Shown piece by piece: positions 46,020 through 57,891 of a stretch of DNA of 64,000 nucleotides. Source of the stretch: Blasia pusilla (taxonomy: Eukaryota; Marchantiophyta; Marchantiopsida; Blasiales); contig CM114272.1 of NCBI GenBank assembly GCA_050084515.1, positions 36,642,001 through 36,706,000 of the forward strand, written 5' to 3'. The first letter of the stretch is position 1, and each line of letters starts with the position of its first letter. The position numbers and the translations under genes were made by a program. The notes beneath the pieces were generated by a model, which searched no databases, was not told the origin of the DNA, and saw only the letters and a program-made list of their open reading frames with translations.

Positions 46020-47655
46020 TATATGTGTCTTTTGATACTTTCCTTAAAACATGTGCTCACCACTCCCCCGGGAATTATCACCTTTCCCCTTGAGTAGTCC
46101 TTCTCTCTTGATAATTACTACTTATTTTCGGCAATGCATATGAGTGGCCTTACAACTTAACAAGTGGTGTGGAAGTGGCTTGACTAGTAGTCCATTTTTA
46201 TTGTTGTTGCCATTTTCTTTTTACACTCTTTTATTTTTGTTTTTATTGTTGTTGCCATTTTCTTTTTACACTCTTTTATGCACTTTTTTACTTTCTTTCG
46301 AAATTTATTTTCTATGGATATATCGGCAATGCACTCCTTTGCGGGTGGAAGGAAGTGAGCAGTAACGAGGCGGTGGTAAACGGAACGTGTGATTCCATTT
46401 TTTCAAGTGCGCTTTAATAAACCAACAGCACCGTTTGTGCCTATTACACAAGAGCTGGAATGAACCAAACCAAAAGTTTCATTGGAACCTATTTTCCCTT
46501 GGAATCTGCTCGGTGCATGTCAAGAAACTTGTGGAATGAACCAAACCAAAAGTTTCATTGGAACCTATTTTCCCTTGGAATCTGCTCGGTGCATGTCAAG
46601 AAACTTGTGGAAAGCCTCAGCACGATTCTGTGTGTGGATCCTAGCCGTCAATGTTCAACTTTGTGTCAAAGCAATGGAGAGATTTCAGGGACCGGATGAC
46701 GGATGTGTGCGGATTCCAAATACTATCGGACTGAACTTGGGGACTAGATTGCCCAAACGGTGTAAACAGAATGGAGCTTCAAATGTGAGCTACTGGAGGA
46801 CGAAATCCAACTTACTTTACCTTGGTAACACACGTTACTAGAAGGGACTTGTTGGACTTGCATGAGCTACAAGCACAGCTAAATTCGGGCATGATTGACG
46901 ATAGGGGCAGAGGACGATAGCCTCGAGCGACTGCGAAAAAGTGTGAGTTGGTGGGTAGTGCACTTACCCTCGACATTTTGCTGTTTTCCTCTCTTGTCTC
47001 CTCCTCCTGATATGATATATCCAGCCCTAAAGGCAGCTGGATCTGTCTAGTTTCTAAGAAGCGTCAAAATTCAGAGCTTAACGTAACTCCCGATTCGTTG
47101 TTCTTCGTGCCATGTGTGGCCTCTCTCTCATTTTCTCGACCAGTGACTAAATTAAATAACTTGTTCGCCATCGCGAAGGATCAGGATTCATAGTTTCTTC
47201 CCTGTGGCTGCTCCAAAACTAGAGCTTGCGATGCCTTGCTCTTCAAAGCTTCCATTCCGCTGGAAGGAAACCTTGCAAATGTCCGTTACGTTTAATACCT
47301 CTTGGAAGGCGGTCCACAAATTCATGTGCATGAAAAGGACATGAAGCAAATAACTCCATAACAATCCGCTCCATTTCTTCGGAGATAAATCGTGATCGTG
47401 ACAGCCACTTATAGTATTGTTTCGCAACGAATAATCCTTTGATTCCGCTTCATCATATCTGGAGGAAATCCAAAGCTAATCGCTTCCAGGGATAGTCCAA
47501 GCCTAGAAGCTTGAACTCTACAGTTCTCGGACGGATGGATGCCGAGGCCAGTAATCAGACATGAAGGGGCCCATGGACCCAGACGGCAAGGCTAAGCTAA
47601 TCAAATCTAAACCAAGAAAATCCCCAGATCTAATTGAGCCATACTATGAGGACCT
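46020..47655. repeat. 3' flank of BXL copy F, with private tandem duplications
   Basis: Counterpart of 4040-5600. Two tandem duplications are absent from copy A: a 76-bp one at 46456-46607 (TGGAATGAACCAAACCAAAA at 46456 and 46532) and a ~54-bp one near 46200-46290 (CATTTTCTTTTTACACTCTT twice). No gene is called. Confidence 0.7.
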
Positions 47656-47738
47656 CCAATAGATGTGCACCCCGCAGATACGACGAGCACCTCCAGTAGA
47701 CTCGATCTCCACCGATGACGCTCGGAAAAACCCGATGT

Positions 47739-50700
47739 CTAATAGGCGGACGTGACCTCTACTGTCAACACTTCCAGCGGACTCTCCAACAGTGGACCTC
47801 TGGAAACAGAAAGAGTATGTGTGCCAACGGGCAAAACCTTCATTCCCTGCCTGTCCACAGTCGTGAGATGTCGGCAAGGCTGAACAAGAAACTTGACAGA
47901 GGCCACATTGTTTCCTGCCACATCTACCCGCACAAAGTTGATGAGCTGCTTGAGCGGCAGCCCATCCCTCCCAGCGTTCGGAGGGCTCGCATACAGCAGC
48001 ACGATGTCCGTGCCCTCCCGCCAGTGGCTGTTCTTCACAGCCACTTCCACGGTCAGCTCCAGAGCCGAGCAAGCTGCAACATCCTTATCTGAGCATCCCA
48101 TGCCATCATGTGAGCAAAATTGTTGCGCTGCAGTGGGGGCGACGAGAGTTCCTGGACCGGAACCGATGAAGGAGCGGGTGAAGTTACTGTAAGTGAGGCC
48201 GTCGCCGAACTCGTACACAGTATCTCGATTGTAGAATCTGTATGTCCTACCCGGGTAAGATTTGGAAGCATCCGGTCGCATATTCATTATTGTCATGGGG
48301 GTGTGCGCGAAAGCTCTCGGATACCAAGTCATTGGCAGTTTTCCGCCTGTCACAAACGGGAGCGAGCACCGCGCACGTCAGGATGAGAACTTCTTGCATG
48401 ATTTTCTTCTCTTTCTTAAGAGCCCAATCGGGTTAGAAATAGCTCGAGTGAAGTCCAGAATCTAGCTGCTTTCTGAAAACCTTTAGAGTACGGGTAGTGA
48501 GTGTGTGAGTGCAGACCTTACTTGGGTTCCGGGCGCCGTAGATAATCTGAGCTAACGCATCACCTCCGACCTGGCCAGGGTATCCAGCCCAGAGAATTGC
48601 TCCAATTCGCTTCTCAACTTTGCAATCTGTAATGTCGACGGGCCCTCCGCTCAAGACCACCAAAACCACGGGCCCCTTGGCTGCTTGGACCACGGCATCG
48701 GTCAAGTCTTGCTGCTTCCCGGGCAGCGGTAAACAGGTCCTGTCCAACGCCTCTTGTTCTTGATCCTGCCCTAGGCCCACGACAAGAATCACTGCATCCG
48801 CTTGTGCTGCAGCGTGCGCTGCGGTGCCGAGATCGGCATGCTCGCAGGACGTGTTAGCACACCCGGCGACATACTGGACAGTCTGGGCAAATTTCGCCAA
48901 GCCTTGGGCCGGCGTGACGTATTGACAGGGCTTCCCTGCATCGATAAACCGTTGCAGAGCGTCAGTTCAGGGAGGCACGCCGATGAATTTTGAAGAAACG
49001 TGCGAATGAACGCCGCGCCAGCCGCAGGAGGAATTGAGCAAAGTGCCGACCTGCATAATTTCCGAGCATTGTATGGATGCTGTCGTTGGCGTTGGGCCCA
49101 ATGACGGCCACGTTCCTGTGTTCCGACTGGGCGAGTGGAAGGACATCGTGACTGTTTTTGAGAAGCACGATGCCTTGGGCAGCTGCTTCCAGAGCCAGTT
49201 TCTCGTGTTCATCCGAGCATACGTCGCTTTCGGTGAGGTCTCCCCACAGCTGTTTCGAAGGGTTGCCGTCGAAGAGCCCCAGACGAAATTGGACAGACAG
49301 TGAGTGACGCAAGGCGGTATCAATTTGCTCCAATTGCACAAGATTCTTGGAAAGGGCGGATGCAGTGTAATTCAGCAACGAATTTCCACAGTTCAAATCC
49401 ATTCCTGCGTACACAACACGAGCTGCACTGGTCACTTCCATTGAAACTACGCAGAGCGTGCCACGCTAGAAAATAATCGGGGGTGCCTGCCACGCGAGGC
49501 ATCCATTCATCGAAATTGAGAGATGGTTCGAGGGATGAATGTAGTGCGCTCCTTACCTGCATTCAACACATCTGCCGTTGCGCGGATAGGATCCGTTGCG
49601 TACTTGGTGTTCGCGTAAATGACTTCCACTGCATCGCAATCAGATACTATATATCTGAACAGCAAACCATCCGGGTCGAAAACCTTTCAAACCGTGACCG
49701 CATTCTATTCTAGCAGCTACTCCACGTGAAAAGACAGACGGTAGAAATCAAGGCACGTCTCGTGCTAGTTCATATACAAACCTGACATGTGACAACACTA
49801 CACTACACAGTACTCATTGGCGGATTCTCCCAGTACTCAAGAGTACACGCATTGATCGAAGAAACGATCAATGCGTGTTCCAGAGCCGGGGACGGAACGA
49901 CTTCCACCGTACCCGTCGAATTTCCAGAGGCCTCTGGCTGTATTGGTGAGAAGGTCGGAATCTGCGCAGGTGGGGACTCCGTTGAGTTCATTGTAGGAGC
50001 ACATGAGTCCGCTCGCTCTTCCGCCTTCGATGCAGCCTTGGAAAGGGGGGTTGAACGTGTCGTACAGGTCCTGTTTCGTCACCTGCGAAATACACGTTTG
50101 CCATAAATTGAGTTCGGCCGAAGTTGAGAAACTGAGGAAGCGTACTAGGCTAAACACTTGACAACGCTGGGATCACAGCATAATATGGCGCGAACGAAGG
50201 CTCTCCGCTCTCCAGCTCCAGACAGACGTAAGCAGATGGAAAGGGCCGGTTTGAACGGGTACGACTCTACCGCACTTGCATCGATGGAGAAAGCTCTGGA
50301 GTTTTCGAACCTGAGCTTTGAAGCCATATCGCTCTACGCCTTCCCACGACTCCAAATCGTACGCTGCAAAGTGTTTGCAGCAGGCCGACAATTTGAGCTT
50401 CTCGGCGTTGCGGCGCTGGAATTTCCATCGTAGTCTCCCTCCTGCAGGCCTCGCACGAAATACTCGGCATAGCTAGCAGTAAGCAACGGATCTTCCCCGG
50501 GAGTCTCTTGGCCCCTTCCCCATCTCGGATCCCGGAAGATATTTATGTTGGGAGTCCAGAACGTCAGTCCGGCCAGACCATAGTTGTGGAAAGCTCGAGC
50601 TTCTGTGGAAATCACCTGCAGTGGAAAACAACTCGCACACGAGTGAGTCACGTCACCATGTACACACCAGCGTATACATCTCGACGGGGCGACGGTCCCG

Positions 50701-51108
50701 CGGAACACAACATCTTCAAAGTCTGTACTTCCTTACCTGGCCAATTTTGTTGAACAGCGAGACGTTGAAGGACGCCGCGGTGAGAATCGGCTGGGGAAAG
50801 CTCGTGGCCGCTCTGATGGCACCGTCGAAGCTGACGCCGGGACTGTTGGCCACCCCGTGGAGCGCTTCGTTCCACCATTCATAGTGGGGAACGCCCAGCC
50901 TCGACACACCAGCTGCCGAGTTGACAAGCAGCTCAATCTTCTCTTCCGTGATCAGTCTGCCTAGTAAATCCTCTACTCTGTCCATAATTGGTAGCGCTTT
51001 GTTGCAGAACGGGTACTCCTGTTCGACATGACAAGCATACTCTTGCCCGAATACTGCATGGCACAATACCAGTAGAACTGGCAGAAGTATTTTCTTGGTG
51101 TACCTCAT
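47739..51108 (-). CDS. BXL copy F: GH3 beta-D-xylosidase / alpha-L-arabinofuranosidase, one base short of intact
   Basis: Seven exons with GT-AG introns and compatible phases: 51108-50737, 50615-50311, 50082-49913, 49654-49557, 49404-49051, 48935-48522 and 48346-47739. The sum is 2321 nt. One base is missing near 50405 in exon 2 (GG where copy A has GGG); with it, 773 codons and a TAG, close to the ~774-residue plant family length. Residues 1-21 are a signal peptide ([15 protein letters not shown]-). GH3 N-terminal landmarks are [36 protein letters not shown] and the nucleophile Asp (about residue 288) in IVSDCD. GH3 C-terminal landmarks are GIVLLKN, VIGPNA, and LALDRT-like EALDRT with adjacent Glu residues as acid/base candidates. 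The fibronectin-III-like end has [12 protein letters not shown]. The family trims xylose and arabinose from cell-wall polysaccharides in the apoplast. Either a recent pseudogene or intact with a sequence error. Confidence 0.88.
49845..49878. repeat. Private perfect hairpin in intron 3 of BXL copy F
   Basis: Arms of 14 bp (49845-49858 and 49865-49878) flank the loop AAGAAA. Copies A (7785-7900) and D (24365-24470) instead continue with about 70-95 bp ending in CCAACACATCAG. In F that stretch is gone and replaced by the inverted copy of the preceding 14 bases. Confidence 0.9.
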
Positions 51109-51805
51109 GATTTCAGTAAGACTGAAAGAGAAATGTCCAGACTTGTGAGAATGGAGAATGCTTCGTTCGGGAGTAGTGAGAATGGAGAATGCTTCTTTCG
51201 GGTCTTCAAGTGCCTTTTTGTAGGCGAGCTCGAAGCTTGACGATGGCAAGGGCGCAGAATGTAGATGGGAAGACGGGCGGTTGAGGGTTGCGAGAGGATG
51301 TTATTTTTCATTTCGGACAAGGAGATAGTGCTTGTGAGGAAACGAGGCTCCAAAATGGCCCAAAATAGAGCCGTCACTCAAACCTCAAATCCACTATTAG
51401 AGCATGAGAATCGTCTCACATCCACAATTAGAGCATCTGTGTTTATTATTGTTTTTGGAAGGGCTGATGTGATGTGGAAAAATCTTTTATAAGAAAAAAA
51501 GAAAAGTGAGATCATGAATTATATATCTGATCTCGCTAGGAATAGTGTTGGATATATAATTACAATTATTAGATCTGGGTGGAGTCACAAAGTCTCTAGT
51601 AGACCATCCTTGGGATATTTGGGTCATCCTTCACAAACCGTCCGGAGGAGAGTCTAATGGAGGATTTTATGGTTGCCATCAAAATGTGAGTTTTGGAGGA
51701 GAGCTAATGCCGAAAGCTTTCGAAAGTGGTCTGAACTGCAATAGGTCGCACTCGTATCATCGTATGAGCTTGCATTCGTTGGCCATCCGCTTGTGAGAGA
51801 TCGCA
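51109..51805. repeat. 5' flank of BXL copy F
   Basis: Aligned with 9110-9856. The first 150 bp upstream of the start contain near-repeats of GAATGGAGAATGCTTC. This is the only retained candidate promoter region in front of a near-intact gene. I could not identify a TATA box with confidence. Confidence 0.5.
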
Positions 51806-53755
51806 CTCGTCGACCATCCGCTCGTGAGAGTGAGTGGTCGAGACCACTGCAGAAAAGGGATCGAGAAGGAAGGTGAAGATGCTTTTATGATCTTCTTCCT
51901 TTGGCCAAATCTTGTAAACGAGATCGACAACAACATAGGTGTTGCATTTGGAAAGAGAAGAAAACCTTGCCTTTTGTATTTCCGTGTAGACCTACAAAAG
52001 ATCAACAACCCGGAGCTCACATTCCCTCACGTCTAGGCACGCGCTTTGCACGTTTGGTGTAGAGAGATTGGTAGCAAACGGATAAACGTTGCTACTTATA
52101 CTTATAAATCATGCCACATTCGATATTTGACCAGGGGTCCACATTAGATCAATCCCAATACACCTACAATGCAAGAGTAATCAAGCCATTGAGAGGTGGG
52201 GTTGAGATTGACCCCTAAAAGGGGACTGATGGGCGACAAGCCAGGGTTCTCCAGTCGTTCACATTGTTGGAGGCACTATGAATACCATCGACGTCATGAA
52301 GAGTTGGAGAGAACACTCCTTTGTCGGCCCGGGTGGAGCCAATGCAAGGTTGAACGGAAACGGACATGTATGTCCATGGGATAGACGTGCTTGGACAAGT
52401 CCGGATCGCACCCGAGCCCACCACTTAGACCCAAGCTCACGGAACCCACACCCATTGCATGGCTCGAGGCGGGCAGGCACAAGCTCAAGGCATGCACGTG
52501 CTGCCTTTCGGTGATTGGGCGTAGGCTCCAGGCAGCACGCGCGGGCTTCAAGCGGGCAGAGGCGAGCTCATGGGCTAATTGGGCGCGGGCTAAGGCGGGC
52601 AAGCGCGGGCTCAAAGTGGGAAGGTGCGGGTTGGAGGTAGGCACGAGCTTCCAGCGGGCAAGCGTGGCTCACGGCTGATTGGGCGTGGGCGTGGGGGGCT
52701 AGGGCGTGCATATGCGGGCTTGAGGCGGGCAAGTGCGGGCAGACACGGGCTCAAAGGTGATTGGGCGCGGGCTCTCGACAGGCAGGTGCGAGCTCCAAGC
52801 GGGCAGACGCGAGCAGGTGAGGGTTCCAAGCGAGTAGGCGCGGCCCTAGGCCCGCACCCTGGGCCTACACTGAGCCCGCTCTTGGGTGGGCTGCGGGCCA
52901 CGGGCCACGCAAAGGGTGCAGGCTATGGGCAAGCTTGGATGCGAGCCCCGTTCCCAGATACCCGAGCCCACACGGACTTTGTCTGTGTGCAATCTTGAGC
53001 GAGTATCAACCACGATGCTGGAGGTGGCCAGTAGGATGAGCCACAATCTGTTGTTTTCCACCATGGAGTTGGCAATGTTGGGAGTTGGACCAAAGGAGGT
53101 GTTCCGACTGGCCGCCACATTGTGTGAGCGTGGAGGGGTGACTACCTCTTGTTGAGAGGTAGTTGAGGAGGTGCTAGACTTGCCCTCCGAGTAAGTGCTT
53201 GGGACGTCCCCCACAGAGTCATGGCATGTGGCAACGGCAAAGTTGGTAGATATGCCGGCTTGATCGGCCATAGAGCGAGCCATGATCACACCAAGCGTGA
53301 CATTGTATTTTGATGCCATTGGGTAGATTTGAAAATAGAACATGAAATATAGCATATTGAAGCGGATGGATTAAAGAAGTGTGTTGCCAAGGTTTGAGCC
53401 GGTCGATGTCACAAATATATCAACGAATGAGACTCTCCTCCGATTGGAAATGTATTGTGTACAATTGTTAATTCTTTGGTACTAGATATTTGTAGTCATG
53501 TACAGCGGGAACTGTAACATATTGCAGAGAATGGAAGCTAAGATTGCGACAATTGTAAGACATTGGAGAAAGTGGAAATTAAACATTATGAAGCTATGTG
53601 ATTCTCGGGGATTCTTTTTAATCATCCCAAATTGGAACTTGAGTAATCTGATATATTCAATGAGCATATTTACTGTCATCTAATGATCGTGCGATGGACT
53701 GGTTATATGACATGTGTGTATAGTGTCTTCTTGTAGAGCCTGCATCCTTAACTTT
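51806..53755. repeat. GC-rich minisatellite region with flanking unassigned DNA
   Basis: From about 52400 to 52930 the plus strand is built of GCGGGCTC, GGCGGGCA and GATTGGGCG motifs. TGATTGGGCG or TAATTGGGCG occurs near 52513, 52576, 52676 and 52758. Frames here are compositional. A minus-strand frame from 53355 starts with MASKYNVTLGVIMARSMAD at an internal Met and has a Ser/Thr-rich stretch before running into the repeat; I do not recognise it. Bases 51830-52200 and 53360-53755 show nothing identifiable. Confidence 0.5.
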
Positions 53756-53759
53756 GCCA

Positions 53760-54625
53760 TCCTCTCGATCGATTGAAATTATAGTTCCAATTAGCTTGCT
53801 CCTAAGATCCCTACGTCCAAAAAAAATGTAGAATTAGAACTTTGGTTATGATTGTGTCCCAGATTTCTGAGCCCCTTGAACTTCATTTGGAGCCATACTT
53901 AGTCTAAGTCCAATTCGATCCTAACATCAAATTCTGACCGTAAAAGACGTGTGATAAAGGGAAATCTCCGTCCTCGATTGGAATTGTGGTTCCGAATGGC
54001 CTACTCCTAAGATCCCAATAGGTTGGCAAGAAATATAGGATCGGAACATAAATTCTGATTGTGTCCCAAACTGCCGCATCCGTTGAGTGTCATTTGGAGC
54101 CATACTTACTCTAAGTCCAATTGGATCCTAAGATCCAATTTCGGCCGTAGAAGGTGTCCGGTAAAGGGAATTCCCCATCCATCCTTGATTAGAATTTTAG
54201 TTATGAATGGTGTCCTCCTAACATTTCTACATCTAAGACAAATTTAGAATCAGAACCTAAGTTCTGATTTTGTCCCTAATTGCCACGTCCATTGAAAATC
54301 ATTTCGAGCCATACTTAGTCGAAGTCCAATTGGACCTTAAGATTGAATTCCTACGGTAGAAGGCGTCTTGTAAGGGGAAATCCCCATCCTCGATTGGAAC
54401 TATAGTCATAAATGCCCCTCAATTGGCTCCTAACATTTGAATACTTTGGAAACAAATGTAGAATTGGAATTGAAGCTTTGATTGTGTTGCTGACTACCGC
54501 ACCGGCCAAACATCATTTGGAACAATACTTAGTCGACGTCCAATTGGATCTTAAAATCCAATATCGACCACAGAAGCTATTTTGTAAGTGGAATAGAATT
54601 TTGATTAGAACTATAGTTCGGAATG
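53760..54625. repeat. ~208-bp tandem repeat array
   Basis: CCATACTT or CAATACTT with following AGTC-AAGTCCAATTGGATC occurs near 53893, 54100, 54309 and 54523, spacings of about 207-214 bp. Each unit also has GATTGGAAC-ATAGTT, ATTGTGTCCC and GTAAAGGGAAAT elements. The TATAGTTCC core is shared with the ~150-bp arrays. Confidence 0.8.
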
Positions 54626-55560
54626 CCCTTTAATAGGTGGTACGTGTTGTTGCAAAGCCCGAAGAGCTGCTTCACAGCCATGGGCAATAGTAAGTATACT
54701 CTCAAGAGAATCTTCCTAATTATTTCATGATAAAAGGGGTTAGGGGCTCCAAGCTCATTTGGAAATAGATTTCCGAATGCTTTGGAATCGGCACTTAAGA
54801 TGAGGATTCAGGCGCTCGGTAGGAGCTTTTCCGGATTTGAACCAAGGTGTTCCATTGTTAAATTTAGGGCTACCTCGAGCGGTTCAAACCAAATACTTCT
54901 AAGCTCATTTGGAACTAGAGATCCAAAGGCCCTTCAATAACCTTCCATTGTAGCTATAGTTCCAAATGCCCTTGAATTGATAGTAGGATGTCTTCTGAAG
55001 CCCGAAAAACTCCTTCAACAAGAAATAGTAGGTCTACCGCCAGGAAGACTTTACAGATTCTTTGCGGATGGGGGGATGGGGTTGGGGTTGAAGGTCTGGT
55101 CGGAGCTCAAATGGATCTATAGTTCCAAATGCCCTTCAATCGAAACTAGGTGCTATTTCAAAGCTGGAACAACTCCTTCAACAGAAAATAGTAGGTGTAA
55201 ACCAAGAGCATCTTCTAGATTCTTTGTGGATTGGGGATGGGATGGGATGGGGGAGGGGGGTCCGGGTTGTCCAAGCTCATTGGGAACTAGATTCCAATTC
55301 TAGTGGTCTAAATGAGCACATTTCGGTGTCAACTTTAGGACCACTACGAGGAATCCAAACCAAGGGGCCTTTGAGAAGAACATGCAAGGCCTTTGAGTTC
55401 ATTTGGAACTACAGTTCCAAACACCCTTCAATAATCTTCCATATGAATTTTAGTTCCCAATTCCCTTGAATAGGGGGTAGATTCTCTTCCAAAACCCAAA
55501 AAACTCCTAAAAGAAGACCTTCCGAACTCTTTGAGGTAAGGAGGCGGGAGGTTCTCCACA
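54626..55560. repeat. Irregular repeat array related to the 208-bp family
   Basis: Recurring blocks are TATAGTTCCAAATGCCCTT, AACTCCTTCAACAGAAAATAG (55011 and 55173, 162 bp apart), GATTCTTTG-GGATGGGG, and AGCTCATTTGGAACTA. Two guanine-rich tracts (about 55066-55090 and 55230-55262) contain several GGG runs each. Confidence 0.6.
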
Positions 55561-57891
55561 AGGACAGCATAACAACTCATTCCACACACATAAATTCAGA
55601 CTCATTCTGAGTTAGAGTTATGAATGCTTTAAATTTTCACATTAAAATTTGTGTTAAGAGGGTTAATTTTGTTCTACCATCCCAATTCATAAATATAACC
55701 TTCCAATATGCTTTTCTAATATAACCTTCAAATATGCTTTTCTAGCGTAAGTTTGTCACATAAGTTTGTCATGTTTCCATTTCCTCCCCACAACTTCAAT
55801 GATGAGCTTTCGGATTTGTTTTGTACTTGTGGCACACATCATCTTGTGTGATGCCTTTGAGAGATATATAATCTAAGATCTTTACTTTCAACATTTTTAG
55901 AGTTTGATAATCCGAGTTCAGGCCCTTGTATTTCTCTTAATTGCGTCAATACGCTGATCCATGAATACATGGAAAATCTAACTTGTGAGTGGGCAGCATT
56001 TGTCGAGATTGGGCAGCTTAGGTATGGTTCTGCTTTTCAATTTTCCTCGATTGCATGGGGCAGGTGCAGACATCAAGGGATCGCTAACATGCATCTGTTG
56101 TCGATAGGAAAACAATTGGGGAGATTGGAGTTATAGTGGACGACCTTATAGACAATGTCAAGAAAGTTATTGATGCACGCGGCTAAGGTGCAGAGAGATC
56201 ACGGGGATCACTTACGTATGTAGGTTGTGTACAAGGAAACCAGTTGGTGAGAGTGGAGCTATAGTCCACGACTTTGTAGTAGGTGTCAAGAAATTTATTG
56301 ATGTACGCAATCAAGGTGCACAGAGATCACGGGAATCACTTACGTCTGCAGGTTGTGTACAAGAAAACCACTTGGTGAGAGTGGAGCTTTAGTCCATGAC
56401 TTTGTAGTAGGTGTCAAGAAAGCCATGTATGATTTGGATGAGAGGCTATACCGCTATGAAGTAGCAAGTTGTGCTTGTTTTGGATTTGTCATTTGGACTG
56501 GGTGTCTAAGACGTTTTGTGATCCAAGAATCATGTTGCAATTCCAACTTGCATCAGTAGTTTTCTACAAGTGTCCTCCACAAGAGTAGGAGGCACTCAAT
56601 TTAGTTCCTCCACATTACTCGATCATTGTGTGGCATCTGTTTGAGTCTCATCGTTGTTCTTGTCGCAAATATTTCTCTTGCTTTGTAGTTCTCTAGATAA
56701 CAAATTTGGATAACCAAGGTAACTTGTGGTCTTTCATAGCAGATTGGAATGTTTCAAAGTTGAGAGAAGCCGTTATAGGAGCTTTTTGCCATGCGCAAGA
56801 ATAATCTTCAATCCATGACCTATCTTTCCTTGTGCTTACCCATCCTATTTGACTTTTGCAACCGTCCCATATGTACCAAGAAATCGCTCTTATGTAATCC
56901 AAAATGAAGAACTGATCTTGCGAGCAATGGAGGAGGAGGACTATGCCGGAGGAGATGGAGGGATGTCTAGAATTTTGCTTGTAACTATTTCCATGGTGAT
57001 CCAATCTTTTCAATCTAAGGCCCAATTTGAACACCTTCTCAAGCTTGAACTTTGGGTTCTTCTTTTTTCCACTTAAGATTGAGTTTTCCAAAGCTCTTGA
57101 GATCTTTGGAACTCATTCTCTCCTAAATGTGCTCATAGATTCCTATATGCAATTTCAAACATAGCGCTCTCCTTGAAGAGTGATACCGGGTTACTATCCA
57201 TTTAAGGGATTCCTCTTGTTTTTGTGGATCTTTTGATACGAGCTAGGCCCAACATTACAAACTCGTTCCCTCATAGCGGTCATTGGTGGGTGGCTCACTT
57301 ACTCCTCACATCCTCTTTTTTGGTGTGTCCAATTTCTTTCATAACTTTCTTCTAGAATGTCGGTTTTGGACGTGTTTGGGCTTGTTTCGATCATCTTGAC
57401 GAGCTCGTTCTTTTTCTATAAAGTAGGTTTTCTAGTTTTTCTTCCTTATTTATAGGCGCCTATTTTTTGTATGGGTTTGTTTTAGGTCAATTCCTCCCAA
57501 AAGTCTTCCTTGCTCTTTATATCTAATCTATGCCCTTGCTTCAACTCCCATCTATTCTACTTGAATCTTCCCTCTTCCTCCTCTTGCTTCCCCAACCTGC
57601 TTACCCCCTCATCGTCGGCCATCACTACCTCTTGCACCTCCCACGTGCTCTCCTTGTAACCCTTCTACTTTTCCATTTGTACCAAAGATTTTTGCATACC
57701 TTGTGGTAAGGAGTTTGCTCCTAATGGGATCAAAATACATTAGCAGGACTATCAATCCATGCATGGGCCCTCAATTCCTAACCCGATACCACCTCCTACT
57801 CCACTCCCGACAACAACTGCTTGGACCTGGTTAAGCCAAATTGATCTCCTTCGCTCTTTCCATCTAGATCTTCTTCGTCCTTGTCGCACCC
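55561..57891. repeat. Unassigned DNA containing dispersed-repeat copy 2
   Basis: Bases 56215-56920 match 20430-21060. Bases 56080-56420 contain up to three partial tandem copies of a 127-bp unit (ACTTACG at 56211 and 56338, followed by GTTGTGTACAAG-AAACCA). Bases 57100-57890 are C/T-rich and flank the chromovirus, with no identifiable gene. Confidence 0.55.

Larger units (their letters stand above)
37808..51805. repeat. Segmental duplication, copy 2
   Basis: This is the same order and orientation as 1-9856: the GAGCTCTTCTATTTAGGTGA start, the ~150-bp array, the retroelement remnant, the BXL 3' flank, BXL and its 5' flank. Relative to copy 1 it lacks 631-1333 and carries an additional 38878-43770, which includes most of the right arm of the large inverted repeat. 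Over aligned parts the copies differ by few substitutions and short indels. Confidence 0.9.

Noticed and set aside
52391-52998. Several overlapping 80-169 codon frames
   Set aside because: All reflect the GC-rich repeat (Arg/Pro/Gly/Ala-rich in every frame) with no domain.
55060-55262. G-rich tracts as regulatory G-quadruplexes
   Set aside because: They are part of a repeat unit, and no gene lies near enough to regulate; recorded under the repeat only.
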